From a virus: DNA of 23,179 nt. Shown piece by piece: positions 6,004 through 12,095 of this stretch (the stretch's first letter is position 1; each line of letters starts with the position of its first letter). Made by a program: the position numbers and the translations under genes. The notes beneath the pieces were generated by a model. That model was not told where the DNA came from. It did not search any database and worked only from the letters and a program-made list of their open reading frames with translations. The DNA is taken from the IMG/VR virus record IMGVR_UViG_3300031784_000203, positions 1-23,179 of that record; one strand, 5' to 3'.

Positions 6004-6605
6004 GCACTGAGTCCAATTCAATTGACCTAAAATCTCTTCAATCTCGTATCAACGAGATCAAAAAGGAAGGAGAAGAAATTACTGATTTTACTTATGATTT
6101 TATTCAATGTCTCATGCATCGTCATGATCTCAAAGAATGTATTCCACCTGATTTTGAATTAGAAGAAATTCCAGAGTACATTTTCGATTCTTTGCGGAAT
6201 GGAATTGTTCCAACTAAAGACCAATTAATCGTGATTTCTCCAGATGATCAAAATTTTATGTGTTTTGAATTGATTTGGGTTTGTGGTATGGGAGCTATTG
6301 CTTCTTATGGTGCGGATGAAGATGGAGATGAAGAACAGGGAATTCCCAGTACATTTGATGCAATTCTTGCAATGCGAGATGTGAGCCCAGCACACAATAT
6401 CGCATCGTATTTAATTGCTGTGCTTTCTCTTCTTATGTCACAACTTCCCAGTGAAGAGATGATTGAAAATATTACAAATAATTTTGATGAAAGTCAAGAG
6501 CAACTTCAAAATAATATGGATAATTTTGTCGAATTTGCTTCTGCTATTATTACTCGTTACCGTGAGGACATGATGTATTATGGAACAACAAAAGAATTGG
6601 ATTGA
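6000..6605 (+). CDS. Unknown acidic protein, 201 aa
   Basis: ATGA overlap at the start. Strongly acidic, with a helical N-terminus (LKSLQSRINEIKKEGEEI), a central motif FELIWVCGMGAIASYGADED followed by an acidic loop, and a helical C-terminus rich in Asn, Gln and Glu. The hydrophobic stretch SYLIAVLSLLMSQL (about 136-150) is probably a buried helix. It looks like a conserved but uncharacterised cyanophage protein; no catalytic motif is visible. The largest gene of the small-gene array. Confidence 0.7.
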   Translation: MSTESNSIDLKSLQSRINEIKKEGEEITDFTYDFIQCLMHRHDLKECIPPDFELEEIPEYIFDSLRNGIVPTKDQLIVISPDDQNFMCFELIWVCGMGAIASYGADEDGDEEQGIPSTFDAILAMRDVSPAHNIASYLIAVLSLLMSQLPSEEMIENITNNFDESQEQLQNNMDNFVEFASAIITRYREDMMYYGTTKELD

Positions 6606-6795
6606 TGATCGTGCCTTTTACATCGAAAAGGCACGATGGGGAACATGGAAAAGTTATGACAAAGAAGGAAAAGGATTAATTACAAGCCTCACCGAAGAAA
6701 ATTGTATTCATGCAACTCGATTTTACCTAAAAGGACTGCAGGAAGGTTGGGAAGAAATGTCTACTTATGGTGGAGAAATAGATTATAAATTATGA
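6580..6795 (+). CDS. Unknown protein, 71 aa
   Basis: Overlaps the preceding gene by 26 bases in another frame; MEQQKNWIDD is the natural start because no later ATG keeps the N-terminus. Compact sequence with DRAFYIEKARWGTWKSYDKE and ATRFYLKGLQEGW, rich in Trp and aromatic residues, probably a small globular domain. I recall similar proteins in cyanophages but know no function. ATGA leads into the next gene. Confidence 0.65.
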   Translation: MEQQKNWIDDRAFYIEKARWGTWKSYDKEGKGLITSLTEENCIHATRFYLKGLQEGWEEMSTYGGEIDYKL

Positions 6796-6944
6796 ATGAT
6801 ACGGATCCCACCTCACCTTGGTTTGAATTTGTTTCTTATATTAGATGTTGTGAATCATTAGGAGTGGTTCCTAGTATGAATCGTTTTCTTGCTTACAATC
6901 GTTATTATCAATCCGTTTTAAATGAAAAACAAAAAACCAGTTAA
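6792..6944 (+). CDS. Unknown protein, 50 aa
   Basis: ATGA overlap start. Reads MNDTDPTSPWFEFVSYIRCC, then ESLGVVPSMNRFLAYNRYYQ. A helical core with paired Cys (19-20). Overlaps the next gene by 23 bases. Too short for family assignment. Confidence 0.55.
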   Translation: MNDTDPTSPWFEFVSYIRCCESLGVVPSMNRFLAYNRYYQSVLNEKQKTS

Positions 6945-7182
6945 AGTAAAACCTCAAAGTAAAAGAGAAAAACCAAAAGAAGAAATAGTTTTGGACACTT
7001 TGCCTTTTCATGAAACCTTTCCTTTGACACTTGTACATAAAGATAGAAAAGAAGAAAAAACTTGCTTTTTTGTTTGCCAAGAACATTTGGACAAATATAT
7101 TTCTAGGTATATGTTAAATAAAAAAGATTGTAGAATATCGAAAACAGAACCAAGGGTAAAAGGAGATAATACTAATGTATGA
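6922..7182 (+). CDS. Basic protein with CxxxC-H motif, 86 aa
   Basis: N-terminal 22 residues are an Lys/Pro-rich basic arm (KNKKPVKVKPQSKREKPKEE). The middle has TLPFHETFPLTLVHKDRK, then CFFVCQEHLDKYISRYML, a Cys-Cys-His arrangement like a small metal-binding finger. A basic C-terminus follows. It looks like a nucleic-acid-binding or adaptor protein, but that is inference. Overlaps neighbours at both ends. Confidence 0.65.
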   Translation: MKNKKPVKVKPQSKREKPKEEIVLDTLPFHETFPLTLVHKDRKEEKTCFFVCQEHLDKYISRYMLNKKDCRISKTEPRVKGDNTNV

Positions 7183-7342
7183 TGATTTTGATGATTGGTT
7201 TTACGAAATAGAAAGTTTTTCTAGTAGATCCGAAAGATTTTTTGGTGATATCCAATGTCCAGATCCGTTTATGAAACAAAAAATTATGATTGATTGGTTG
7301 AAAACTGCTTGGGAATTAGGTAAAAATTCTAATAAAAAATGA
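7175..7342 (+). CDS. Unknown acidic protein, 55 aa
   Basis: AGGAGA at 7161-7166 lies eight bases before this ATG and decides the start, despite overlap with the upstream gene's end. The product begins MYDDFDDWFYEIESFSSRSE and is acidic and aromatic, with a helical C-terminus (KIMIDWLKTAWELGKNSNKK). Stop TGA overlaps the next ATG (ATGA). Unknown function. Confidence 0.6.
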   Translation: MYDDFDDWFYEIESFSSRSERFFGDIQCPDPFMKQKIMIDWLKTAWELGKNSNKK

Positions 7343-7548
7343 AAAAACCAAAAACTATTTTTAGGTGGTGGGCAAAGTCTCTTGGAGAAAAGTCATCAAA
7401 ATGTGATCGAGAGTCTGATATTATCGCAGTAATACGAACTGTAATTTTTTTGACTTACTTGATTACAAATTGTTTCATTGTTGCTGGAGTGATTCGTCAT
7501 TGGAATGATGTAGAGTATACTAGACCAGGTATCATTCAATCTCAATGA
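7339..7548 (+). CDS. Single-span membrane protein, 69 aa
   Basis: ATGA-coupled. Basic Trp-rich N-terminus (KKPKTIFRWWAKSLGEKSSK), then one long hydrophobic helix (about 31-51, VIRTVIFLTYLITNCFIVAG), then a short polar tail starting VIRHWND. By the positive-inside rule the N-terminus should face the cytoplasm. I believe similar mini-membrane proteins occur across T4-like cyanophages; no function is known to me. Confidence 0.7.
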   Translation: MKKPKTIFRWWAKSLGEKSSKCDRESDIIAVIRTVIFLTYLITNCFIVAGVIRHWNDVEYTRPGIIQSQ

Positions 7549-7754
7549 AATATCGAATAGTAGAAAAATCAGATTTAAGTGGGGAAATTTGTTTTTTCCC
7601 ACAATATAAAAAACTGTTTTTTTGGTTTAATTTTATGGAGATGGAATTATTCCCAAAGGTAATTAAATTTTATTCATTAGAATCTGCGACCAAATTCATT
7701 AAAAAACAACTCAACAACCCTGAGAAAAAAATTTATTATGTTGGAAATGATTGA
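7545..7754 (+). CDS. Unknown protein, 69 aa
   Basis: ATGA overlap start. Begins MKYRIVEKSDLSGEICFFPQ, then YKKLFFWFNF and a C-terminal half FYSLESATKFIKKQL. Alternating beta and helix, basic, aromatic. No family recognised. Overlaps the next gene by 17 bases. Confidence 0.6.
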   Translation: MKYRIVEKSDLSGEICFFPQYKKLFFWFNFMEMELFPKVIKFYSLESATKFIKKQLNNPEKKIYYVGND

Positions 7755-8025
7755 TTTTTTAGTAGAAAATCCTACTGAAAACAATAAAAATAGTTTCTTG
7801 TTTTCTCTCATGCAGTTAGAATATTCTACGCTCGAAGAGGCAGAAACATATCCAAAAAAATCCAAAGAATACTTCCAAACCAGAACAGAAGCATTTTCAA
7901 TTCGCTCAGAATATGCTAGGATGTTATTGAGTAAATGGATATCAAAGTACGGTTCAACTGAAGGTTGTCCACTAAAATACGAAGATACTCTTAACATTCC
8001 ATTTCGTCAAATTAAAAAGCCATGA
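7738..8025 (+). CDS. Unknown protein, 95 aa
   Basis: Helical, soluble protein: MLEMIDFLVENPTENNKN, a charged central region (STLEEAETYPKKSKEYFQTR) and ARMLLSKWISKYGSTEG. Alternative start at 7747 (MIDFLVEN). ATGA at its end couples it to the next gene. Not recognised. Confidence 0.6.
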   Translation: MLEMIDFLVENPTENNKNSFLFSLMQLEYSTLEEAETYPKKSKEYFQTRTEAFSIRSEYARMLLSKWISKYGSTEGCPLKYEDTLNIPFRQIKKP

Positions 8026-8246
8026 ATTTTCTGAAAGATTATGGAAACATATATGCAAAAATTACAGATGAAGTTACTGGTGTGGAGTACTCTTTGATGG
8101 ATACGATCGTTAATCTCATAAAAAGAATTGAAGTTTTAGAGAAAGAATCAGTGGAAACTTCCAATGTTATCTATGAACTCCAAAATAAAATTGATTTGTT
8201 ACAAGAACAAAACACTACAATGATTAATTTTGAATTGGATACTTGA
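8022..8246 (+). CDS. Small coiled-coil protein, 74 aa
   Basis: ATGA overlap start. After a 25-residue head it forms a heptad-like coiled coil (VNLIKRIEVLEKESVETSNV, IYELQNKIDLLQEQNTTM). Probably an oligomer. Unknown function. Confidence 0.6.
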   Translation: MNFLKDYGNIYAKITDEVTGVEYSLMDTIVNLIKRIEVLEKESVETSNVIYELQNKIDLLQEQNTTMINFELDT

Positions 8247-8248
8247 TC

Positions 8249-8770
8249 ATGAAAACTACCACCGAAGTCTTTTACAATAATTTTGGGGACATATTCCTTG
8301 ATGCACTTGATAGTGATGTGCCCCCAGAAGAAATATACAAACAAATTAAAAAAGTAGTAGAAGAAAATTATTATTATCATAAACATCTTTGTAGTAGGGC
8401 ATATGAGTTCCTTGCTCTATTAAATGATAATGATAAAATAGATGCTGCACTTCAAGAAAGAGAGCATCATGACGGACCTAATAACGATTGGAATGATTTT
8501 TTTGGGGAAAATTATTATCCAGAAGAAAATAAAAAAACATATGACGAAATTGCTGCTGATGGGTGGACTATGACTGCAGATGGATTTTGGATTAAGGAAG
8601 ACAAACAAAGCACGAATAAGTGGATTCTTCCAGTGGAGCTCGATGGCCTCACAGGAGATTGTTTTATTAATCTTCCAGATGACCTTTTAGATAAAGCTGG
8701 TTGGAAAGAAAATGATCAGTTAGAATGGATTGATCGCGGTGATGGTTCGTTTGAACTTCGAAAGGTTTAG
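8249..8770 (+). CDS. Protein with AbrB/MazE-like C-terminus, 173 aa
   Basis: ATG at 8249 is preferred over an in-frame TTG at 8243. The first 60 residues are helical and acidic; the middle is Asn/Glu/His-rich and probably a linker, followed by YDEIAADGWTMTADGFWIKE. The last 45 residues carry FINLPDDLLDKAGWKENDQL, then EWIDRGDGSFELRKV. The pattern of Pro-Asp-Leu, Ala-Gly-Trp, Gly/Asp-Gln and a closing beta strand matches the swapped-hairpin DNA-binding domain of AbrB, SpoVT and MazE proteins. It could be a transcription regulator, but the long acidic N-terminus is unusual and no toxin partner sits beside it. It ends the first operon of the array at a hairpin. Confidence 0.65.
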   Translation: MKTTTEVFYNNFGDIFLDALDSDVPPEEIYKQIKKVVEENYYYHKHLCSRAYEFLALLNDNDKIDAALQEREHHDGPNNDWNDFFGENYYPEENKKTYDEIAADGWTMTADGFWIKEDKQSTNKWILPVELDGLTGDCFINLPDDLLDKAGWKENDQLEWIDRGDGSFELRKV

Positions 8771-8786
8771 TGCGGAAATCCGCACT
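8769..8786 (+). terminator. Hairpin after the AbrB-like gene
   Basis: GC-rich perfect 7-bp stem (agtgcgg and ccgcact) with a 4-base loop aaat, overlapping the stop codon at 8768-8770. Followed by ttacttatttt rather than a solid T-tract, so termination may be partial. Confidence 0.55.
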
Positions 8787-8813
8787 TTACTTATTTTCAT
8801 AATGCGATAAAAT
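8786..8813 (+). promoter_or_regulatory. Candidate sigma70-type promoter after hairpin
   Basis: TTTACT (8786-8791) begins on the last base of the hairpin stem; 16-bp spacer; TAAAAT (8808-8813). Predicted start near 8820, just before the AAGGAG site of the next gene. Confidence 0.4.
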
Positions 8814-8838
8814 AGTAATGTAGTTAAGGAGAATTTTT

Positions 8839-9078
8839 GTGGCACTATCAAAAAATGTGAAAGAAAATCTAGAAGAAGCACAGAGTTATCTTCGTGCTGC
8901 TCTGGCAAATGCAGCACGATCAGAAAAGTCTACTATTAGTCATAGCATTTCCGAACTTTTAGTTGGAATTGATCGTATTGTAAAAATGGAAGAATTCTCT
9001 GATAAAATGGAAGAAATTACAGATAGAATCAAAAAAGAAGGTGGTGGAGGCTCCTCTTTTTTTGGAGGACTATTTTGA
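8839..9078 (+). CDS. Helical protein ending FGGLF, 79 aa
   Basis: Uses a GTG start, fixed by the strong ribosome site AAGGAG (8826-8831), seven bases upstream. The product is an alpha-helical, repeat-like protein (ALSKNVKENLEEAQSYLRAA, LANAARSEKSTISHSISELL, EEFSDKMEEITDRIKKE) with a flexible glycine-rich end GGGGSSFFGGLF. The terminal FGGLF could be a docking peptide, for example for a sliding clamp or membrane partner; this is inference. I recall this type of protein in cyanophages but not a function. Confidence 0.7.
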   Translation: MALSKNVKENLEEAQSYLRAALANAARSEKSTISHSISELLVGIDRIVKMEEFSDKMEEITDRIKKEGGGGSSFFGGLF

Positions 9079-9296
9079 CTCCAAAAAATTTTGATGGAAA
9101 AATAGTAATGAATCCAGGCAACAAGCCATGTGATGTCTGGTTTTTTCGTAGAGAGACAGAAAAATATACATTGGAAGAATTTTTAGATCACATTAAACCA
9201 GAAGATATTGCCTGGGACAAACCAACTAATCAACTTTATTACAAAGATTGTGATGGACAAATTTTCAAATTGAATTTTCAAAATTTAAAATCTTAA
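9075..9296 (+). CDS. Unknown protein with TTG start, 73 aa
   Basis: TTG at 9075 overlaps the previous stop as TTGA and is preceded by GGAGG (9064-9068) at six bases, so translation very probably begins there. The next ATG (9108) would lose the first 11 residues. The protein is a small alpha/beta domain (GNKPCDVWFFRRETEKYTLE, AWDKPTNQLYYKDCDGQIFK). Unknown function. Confidence 0.6.
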   Translation: MTPKNFDGKIVMNPGNKPCDVWFFRRETEKYTLEEFLDHIKPEDIAWDKPTNQLYYKDCDGQIFKLNFQNLKS

Positions 9297-9330
9297 GATA
9301 TGGTTAAGAACCTCATACATAATATGACTG

Positions 9331-9341
9331 TGTGCTATAAT
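9331..9341 (+). promoter_or_regulatory. Extended -10 promoter (TGTGCTATAAT)
   Basis: The 11-mer TGTGCTATAAT is identical to those at 214-224 and 16514-16524. No good -35 lies at 16-18 bp, which an extended -10 can compensate for. Predicted start near 9348; next ATG with a ribosome site is 9366. Confidence 0.5.
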
Positions 9342-9365
9342 GTAATGGATGACATAAAGGAAATC

Positions 9366-9533
9366 ATGCTTTCCCAGGAAGAATGGAACGAACTAAACAC
9401 TCTCAAAAATGCAATTAACCAACATCCAGCATCGGTTCACCCAGTTAAAATGGAAAGGTTCACTGAACTTTTTGTTAAAACCTTAGAAGGAAAAGGTGAT
9501 TTGATAAATCGAGAGGAGCCAACAAATTATTGA
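9366..9533 (+). CDS. Small conserved-looking protein, 55 aa
   Basis: AAAGGA just upstream places the start at 9366, giving MLSQEEWNELNTLKNAINQH. An in-frame ATG at 9300 precedes the promoter and is an unlikely start, as is the ATG at 9345 next to the -10 box. The rest reads HPVKMERFTELFVKTLEGKG and ends EEPTNY. Small, helical and soluble. I recall similar proteins in T4-like cyanophages, with no known function. Confidence 0.65.
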   Translation: MLSQEEWNELNTLKNAINQHPASVHPVKMERFTELFVKTLEGKGDLINREEPTNY

Positions 9534-9539
9534 TAAATA
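9532..9539 (+). promoter_or_regulatory. T4-late-like promoter box GATAAATA
   Basis: Two mismatches from TATAAATA, overlapping the stop of the upstream gene and 23 bases before the glutaredoxin ATG. Confidence 0.5.
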
Positions 9540-9561
9540 TTTTTTAAAAACACACACAAAT

Positions 9562-9798
9562 ATGAAATTCACTGTTTATTCCAAAGATGGCTGTCCATAT
9601 TGCGACAAAATCAAACAAGTTCTCAAGCTTTCAAATTTAGATCATGTGGTTTATAATTTGGGAGAACATTTTTCTAGAGAGGAATTTTATGCTGAATTTG
9701 GCACTGGGTCTACATTTCCTCAAGTCATTATGAATGATCACCATTTAGGTGGTTGTACGGATACTGTAAAATACTTAAAGGAAAACGGAATTGTATAA
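9562..9798 (+). CDS. Glutaredoxin, 78 aa
   Basis: Small thiol-disulphide oxidoreductase that would use glutathione to reduce disulphides, for example in ribonucleotide reductase (the role of NrdC in T4). Active site CPYC at 11-14 after the first beta strand (KFTVYSKDG). The cis-proline motif TFPQV (51-55) and GGCTD (63-67) bind glutathione. Length and order are those of classical monodomain glutaredoxins. It has its own late-like box upstream, and the next gene begins immediately after its stop. A nrdA/nrdB gene is not in this window. Confidence 0.92.
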   Translation: MKFTVYSKDGCPYCDKIKQVLKLSNLDHVVYNLGEHFSREEFYAEFGTGSTFPQVIMNDHHLGGCTDTVKYLKENGIV

Positions 9799-10152
9799 AT
9801 GCAAGAGTATTGTTTTGATGTAGAAAGGGCCATAGACTATGCTTTTTCTGAGCAAAAATTTGTTATGGATTTTTATCAGTACTTAAAGGGAAAAGAGGCA
9901 AAGCGTGTTGAGGCTAAACAGTTTTTGGAAAGCTCCACGGCCATTAATTTAAAATTTTTAGTTGAAGAATTGGATGTATATCTTGAGGGCGGTCAAGATG
10001 AAATACATAAACAACTAAGAGAAGCATATGGTTATTTGTCTAAACCATTTGCTCGAAAAATTCGTAACTATCTTGATTCTATTTTGACTGATACTGAAAA
10101 ATACTTGTATGACAAAAGACCGGGAAGAAGGAAGAAGGTTACGAATAAATAG
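9799..10152 (+). CDS. Unknown helical protein, 117 aa
   Basis: ATG follows the glutaredoxin TAA without a gap. Mostly helical and charged (EYCFDVERAIDYAFSEQKFV, EAKQFLESSTAINLKFLVEE, EAYGYLSKPFARKIRNYLDS), with a very basic tail RPGRRKKVTNK that could touch nucleic acid. Family not recognised. Its stop lies inside a late-like AATAAATA box. Confidence 0.65.
   Translation: MQEYCFDVERAIDYAFSEQKFVMDFYQYLKGKEAKRVEAKQFLESSTAINLKFLVEELDVYLEGGQDEIHKQLREAYGYLSKPFARKIRNYLDSILTDTEKYLYDKRPGRRKKVTNK
10144..10151 (+). promoter_or_regulatory. T4-late-like promoter box AATAAATA
   Basis: Overlaps the end of the 117-aa gene. A start near 10158 would lead into the small ORF at 10166 and the membrane protein at 10309. 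Confidence 0.4.
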
Positions 10153-10165
10153 AGGTATGGAGCTG

Positions 10166-10297
10166 ATGCTCCGAAACTATAAGATAAAAAAGGAGGAACC
10201 TAGTTTTTTCAGTTTTGTTTATGCGAAAATGGTTTCTCTTTTTAAAAAAGAATTTCATTTTCGCGTAGAATTACACATAAAGAAAAAAAATTCTTAG
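10166..10297 (+). CDS. Possible basic aromatic protein, 43 aa
   Basis: Reads MLRNYKIKKEEPSFFSFVYA, then KMVSLFKKEFHFRVELHIKK. Rich in Phe and Lys, possibly membrane-associated. AGAGG (10151-10155) lies ten bases upstream. Alternative starts are 10157 (46 aa) and 10109 (62 aa, overlapping the previous gene). The GGAGG at 10191-10195 inside it has no start codon at a suitable distance, so it probably only encodes residues. Low confidence. Confidence 0.4.
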   Translation: MLRNYKIKKEEPSFFSFVYAKMVSLFKKEFHFRVELHIKKKNS

Positions 10298-10308
10298 GAG
10301 AAAGAACA

Positions 10309-10548
10309 ATGGTCGCAGTAGCTATAACATTAAGCATCCTGGTTACAATTTTGTTCTTCCTTGTTGGTGGGCTTATAGTTTGGGTGGTGAGCCAACATAT
10401 TTCTGACAATAAATTGCCATACATGCACCCAGAATTTTTTGACAAAAATGGAAATTTGATTCCAGACGAAATACTTGCTTTACGCTTTGAAGGAGATTTT
10501 AATGACTATCACGAAGACGAAGAAGACAACGACGAAGACAACGACTGA
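10309..10548 (+). CDS. Single-span membrane protein with acidic tail, 79 aa
   Basis: TAGGAG (10295-10300) gives a good ribosome site. Residues 3-27 (AVAITLSILVTILFFLVGGL and on) are a transmembrane helix. A periplasmic or cytoplasmic domain follows with MHPEFFDKNGNLIPDEILAL, then an extremely acidic end HEDEEDNDEDND. The last 47 bases overlap the next gene in another frame. The Asp-Lys-Asn-Gly-Asn-Leu turn is typical of a small conserved cyanophage membrane protein I have seen, of unknown function. Confidence 0.7.
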   Translation: MVAVAITLSILVTILFFLVGGLIVWVVSQHISDNKLPYMHPEFFDKNGNLIPDEILALRFEGDFNDYHEDEEDNDEDND

Positions 10549-11071
10549 AACTGTACAATTACAGCCGAATCCATTTCAGCATGAGATTCTTGAACTAGTT
10601 TCTAAACAAAGAACAAATCAAAAGAAAATAGAAATACTTCAAGAGTATCGTAATGATGCTCTTGTTTCTATTTTAATTTGGAATTTTGATGAAAGTGTAA
10701 TTTCTATTTTACCAGAGGGTCCTGTTCCATATTCTAGTTCCCAAGAACAAACTTCTGGTAACGACACTTTATCTGGTAGCATCGAAAAACAATTGGATAA
10801 TCCAAGTAAATTGGATTCTCATATGGCAACTCAGAGGACATCTTTGAGGAAGGAAGTTAGTATTTTTTATAATTTTATCAAAGGTGGAAACGACTCTATA
10901 TCAAAAATTCGTAGAGAAACTATGTTTATCAATCTACTTGAGGGATTACATCCACTCGAAGCTGAAATTTTAATTCTCACAAAAGACAAACAGTTGGCGT
11001 CTAAATATAAAATAAGCCATCAAGTTATTATGGATGCGTATCCTGATATTCAATGGGGTGGAAGGTCTTGA
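10502..11071 (+). CDS. DUF6433-like conserved protein, 189 aa
   Basis: AAGGAGA (10490-10496) five bases before ATG 10502 fixes the start; an in-frame start at 10475 has no ribosome site. After a Thr/Lys-rich N-terminus the protein shows FQHEILELVSKQRTNQKKIE, SILIWNFDESVISILPEGPV, FYNFIKGGNDSISKIRRETM, INLLEGLHPLEAEILILTKD and a closing YPDIQWGGRS. This is the pattern of a protein found throughout T4-like cyanophages that I associate with DUF6433. No enzymatic motif is evident and its role is unknown. The N-terminal 15 codons share DNA with the acidic tail of the membrane protein upstream. Confidence 0.75.
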   Translation: MTITKTKKTTTKTTTETVQLQPNPFQHEILELVSKQRTNQKKIEILQEYRNDALVSILIWNFDESVISILPEGPVPYSSSQEQTSGNDTLSGSIEKQLDNPSKLDSHMATQRTSLRKEVSIFYNFIKGGNDSISKIRRETMFINLLEGLHPLEAEILILTKDKQLASKYKISHQVIMDAYPDIQWGGRS

Positions 11072-11094
11072 AAACTGTTTTGAAAGAAAAGAAA

Positions 11095-11403
11095 ATGACA
11101 GAATGGACAAAAGAAGAAAAAGAAAAAATAAATTCTGTTTATGGATGTGAATTAATTTATGAACATGCCACTATAGATCAAATAAAGGACACTTCTGTTC
11201 CCAATGACGCATATCTAATCTACTATGAAGTAGAAAGTAATTCATATGTGGATGTGTGTAGAGGAAGAAAAAAAGTAGATATTTTTGATTTATATTATGA
11301 TAAGTTTGGTCCAGGATCGATCAAAAAAATAGATTTTGGATATGGAAGAACTAACCCTAGACTTTGGGGCGATAAAAATAAAGATATTAAGAAAAAGAAA
11401 TGA
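11095..11403 (+). CDS. Conserved-looking unknown protein, 102 aa
   Basis: Start chosen at MTEWTKEEKE; an upstream in-frame ATG (11053) overlaps the DUF6433-like gene and has no ribosome site. Motifs: YEHATIDQIKDTSVPNDAYL, IYYEVESNSYVDVCRGRKKV, IFDLYYDKFGPGSIKKIDFG, YGRTNPRLWG, then a basic tail KNKDIKKKK. The mid-region with Asp-Leu-Tyr-Tyr-Asp-Lys-Phe-Gly-Pro-Gly looks like a conserved fold; I recall it in other cyanophages. No function known. ATGA joins it to the next gene. Confidence 0.65.
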   Translation: MTEWTKEEKEKINSVYGCELIYEHATIDQIKDTSVPNDAYLIYYEVESNSYVDVCRGRKKVDIFDLYYDKFGPGSIKKIDFGYGRTNPRLWGDKNKDIKKKK

Positions 11404-11588
11404 GCACAGGATTTGACAATAAAGAAAATGTAATCATCTATAAAGATGAGGTAAAAAATTTAATTAAGAAATACAAGAAAATAAAAAAGTATATGAAATC
11501 TCCTTTATTCCAAATTAAAACGATGGATGGTACGGAAAGTTTAGTTTCGGACCTTATAAAAGAATATGAGGAAGATCCAGTAGACTGA
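11400..11588 (+). CDS. Unknown charged protein, 62 aa
   Basis: ATGA overlap start. Helical, very charged (KDEVKNLIKKYKKIKKYMKS, then an acidic end KEYEEDPVD). Its stop shares a base with the speD ATG. No family recognised. Confidence 0.55.
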   Translation: MSTGFDNKENVIIYKDEVKNLIKKYKKIKKYMKSPLFQIKTMDGTESLVSDLIKEYEEDPVD

Positions 11589-11914
11589 TGGGAAAGCACT
11601 ATTTGTTAAATCTCTATGGTTGTACTTATGCACATCTAAATGATGTGCATTTTCTTGTTGATTTGTTGGAAAATGCTGCTATAATAAGTGGTGCAACAGT
11701 ATGTCAGACTATTTTTAAGCAGTTTGATCCACAAGGAGTTACTATTTTATGTCTACTTTCTGAAAGTCATATCTCCATTCATACATGGCCAGAAAGGGGA
11801 GATGCTGCCGTAGATATTTTTACATGTGGAGACTGCAATCCAAAAATCGGTTGCGATGTTATAGTCGAACAATTGAATCCAGAAAGATATAAACTAGAGT
11901 TTGTTAAAAGGTAA
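11588..11914 (+). CDS. speD: S-adenosylmethionine decarboxylase proenzyme
   Basis: Pyruvoyl-dependent enzyme that makes decarboxylated SAM, the aminopropyl donor for spermidine. The self-cleavage site is Glu59-Ser60 in SESHISIHTWPE; Ser60 becomes the pyruvoyl group. His65 and Cys80 (in FTCGDC) match the processing His and catalytic Cys. The 108-residue length is that of the small bacterial/archaeal SpeD type. A one-base overlap joins it to the gene before. speD is a known cyanophage auxiliary gene; spermidine could help package DNA or stabilise photosynthetic complexes, but that role is inferred. It ends the operon, followed by a non-coding region with new promoters. Confidence 0.93.
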   Translation: MGKHYLLNLYGCTYAHLNDVHFLVDLLENAAIISGATVCQTIFKQFDPQGVTILCLLSESHISIHTWPERGDAAVDIFTCGDCNPKIGCDVIVEQLNPERYKLEFVKR

Positions 11915-11935
11915 ATTGTTTGTAAATCTTAACAT

Positions 11936-11962
11936 CATTTTGTATATTCCTGATACAAAATG
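11936..11962 (+). repeat. Perfect 10-bp inverted repeat
   Basis: cattttgtat (11936-11945) and atacaaaatg (11953-11962) around a 7-base loop. No T-tract follows, so it is not a clear terminator. It lies between speD and the strong promoter and could be an operator, an RNA processing site or a weak transcript end. Confidence 0.6.
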
Positions 11963-11967
11963 GTATC

Positions 11968-11975
11968 AATAAATA
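11968..11975 (+). promoter_or_regulatory. Late-like box AATAAATA
   Basis: Six bases upstream of the sigma70 -35 hexamer. If active, it would give the downstream tiny genes a late as well as an early start. It may equally be chance in AT-rich DNA. Confidence 0.35.
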
Positions 11976-11980
11976 CACTC

Positions 11981-12009
11981 TTGACATACATAAAAATTAG
12001 GAGTATACT
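11981..12009 (+). promoter_or_regulatory. Strong sigma70-type promoter
   Basis: Perfect TTGACA (11981-11986), 17-bp spacer, TATACT (12004-12009, five of six). Among the best host-like promoters in the window. Predicted start near 12016, leaving an 80-base leader before the DUF4278-like gene. Confidence 0.8.
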
Positions 12010-12015
12010 ACTTCT

Positions 12016-12095
12016 ATCGTTGACTGGGATGTCCAGCGGAAGTATCCTTTAAGGAGAAGCAACGCAAATTTACATACAGTAAAGGAGCTAAGCTA
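12016..12095 (+). promoter_or_regulatory. 80-base leader with two ribosome sites
   Basis: The leader can fold: CTGG-gatgt-CCAG (12024-12036) is a small hairpin, and CGTTG (12018-12022) can pair with CAACG (near 12061). It has two AAGGAG-type sites, one near 12050-12055 with no start codon after it and one at 12083-12086 that serves the ATG at 12096. A 7-codon frame (12029-12052, MSSGSIL) ends at the first site. Any regulatory role is inference. Confidence 0.35.

Noticed and set aside
10157-10172. Hairpin ggagc/gctcc as terminator
   Set aside because: Only 5 bp and no T-tract follows; it lies within a possible small gene.
10309-10548. Acidic repeat as a CRISPR-like or direct-repeat array
   Set aside because: It is a short trinucleotide-type tract inside coding sequence, with no spacers.
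12010-12095. Possible tRNA or small structured RNA
   Set aside because: No cloverleaf, T-arm consensus or CCA-adjacent acceptor stem could be drawn; only short hairpins.
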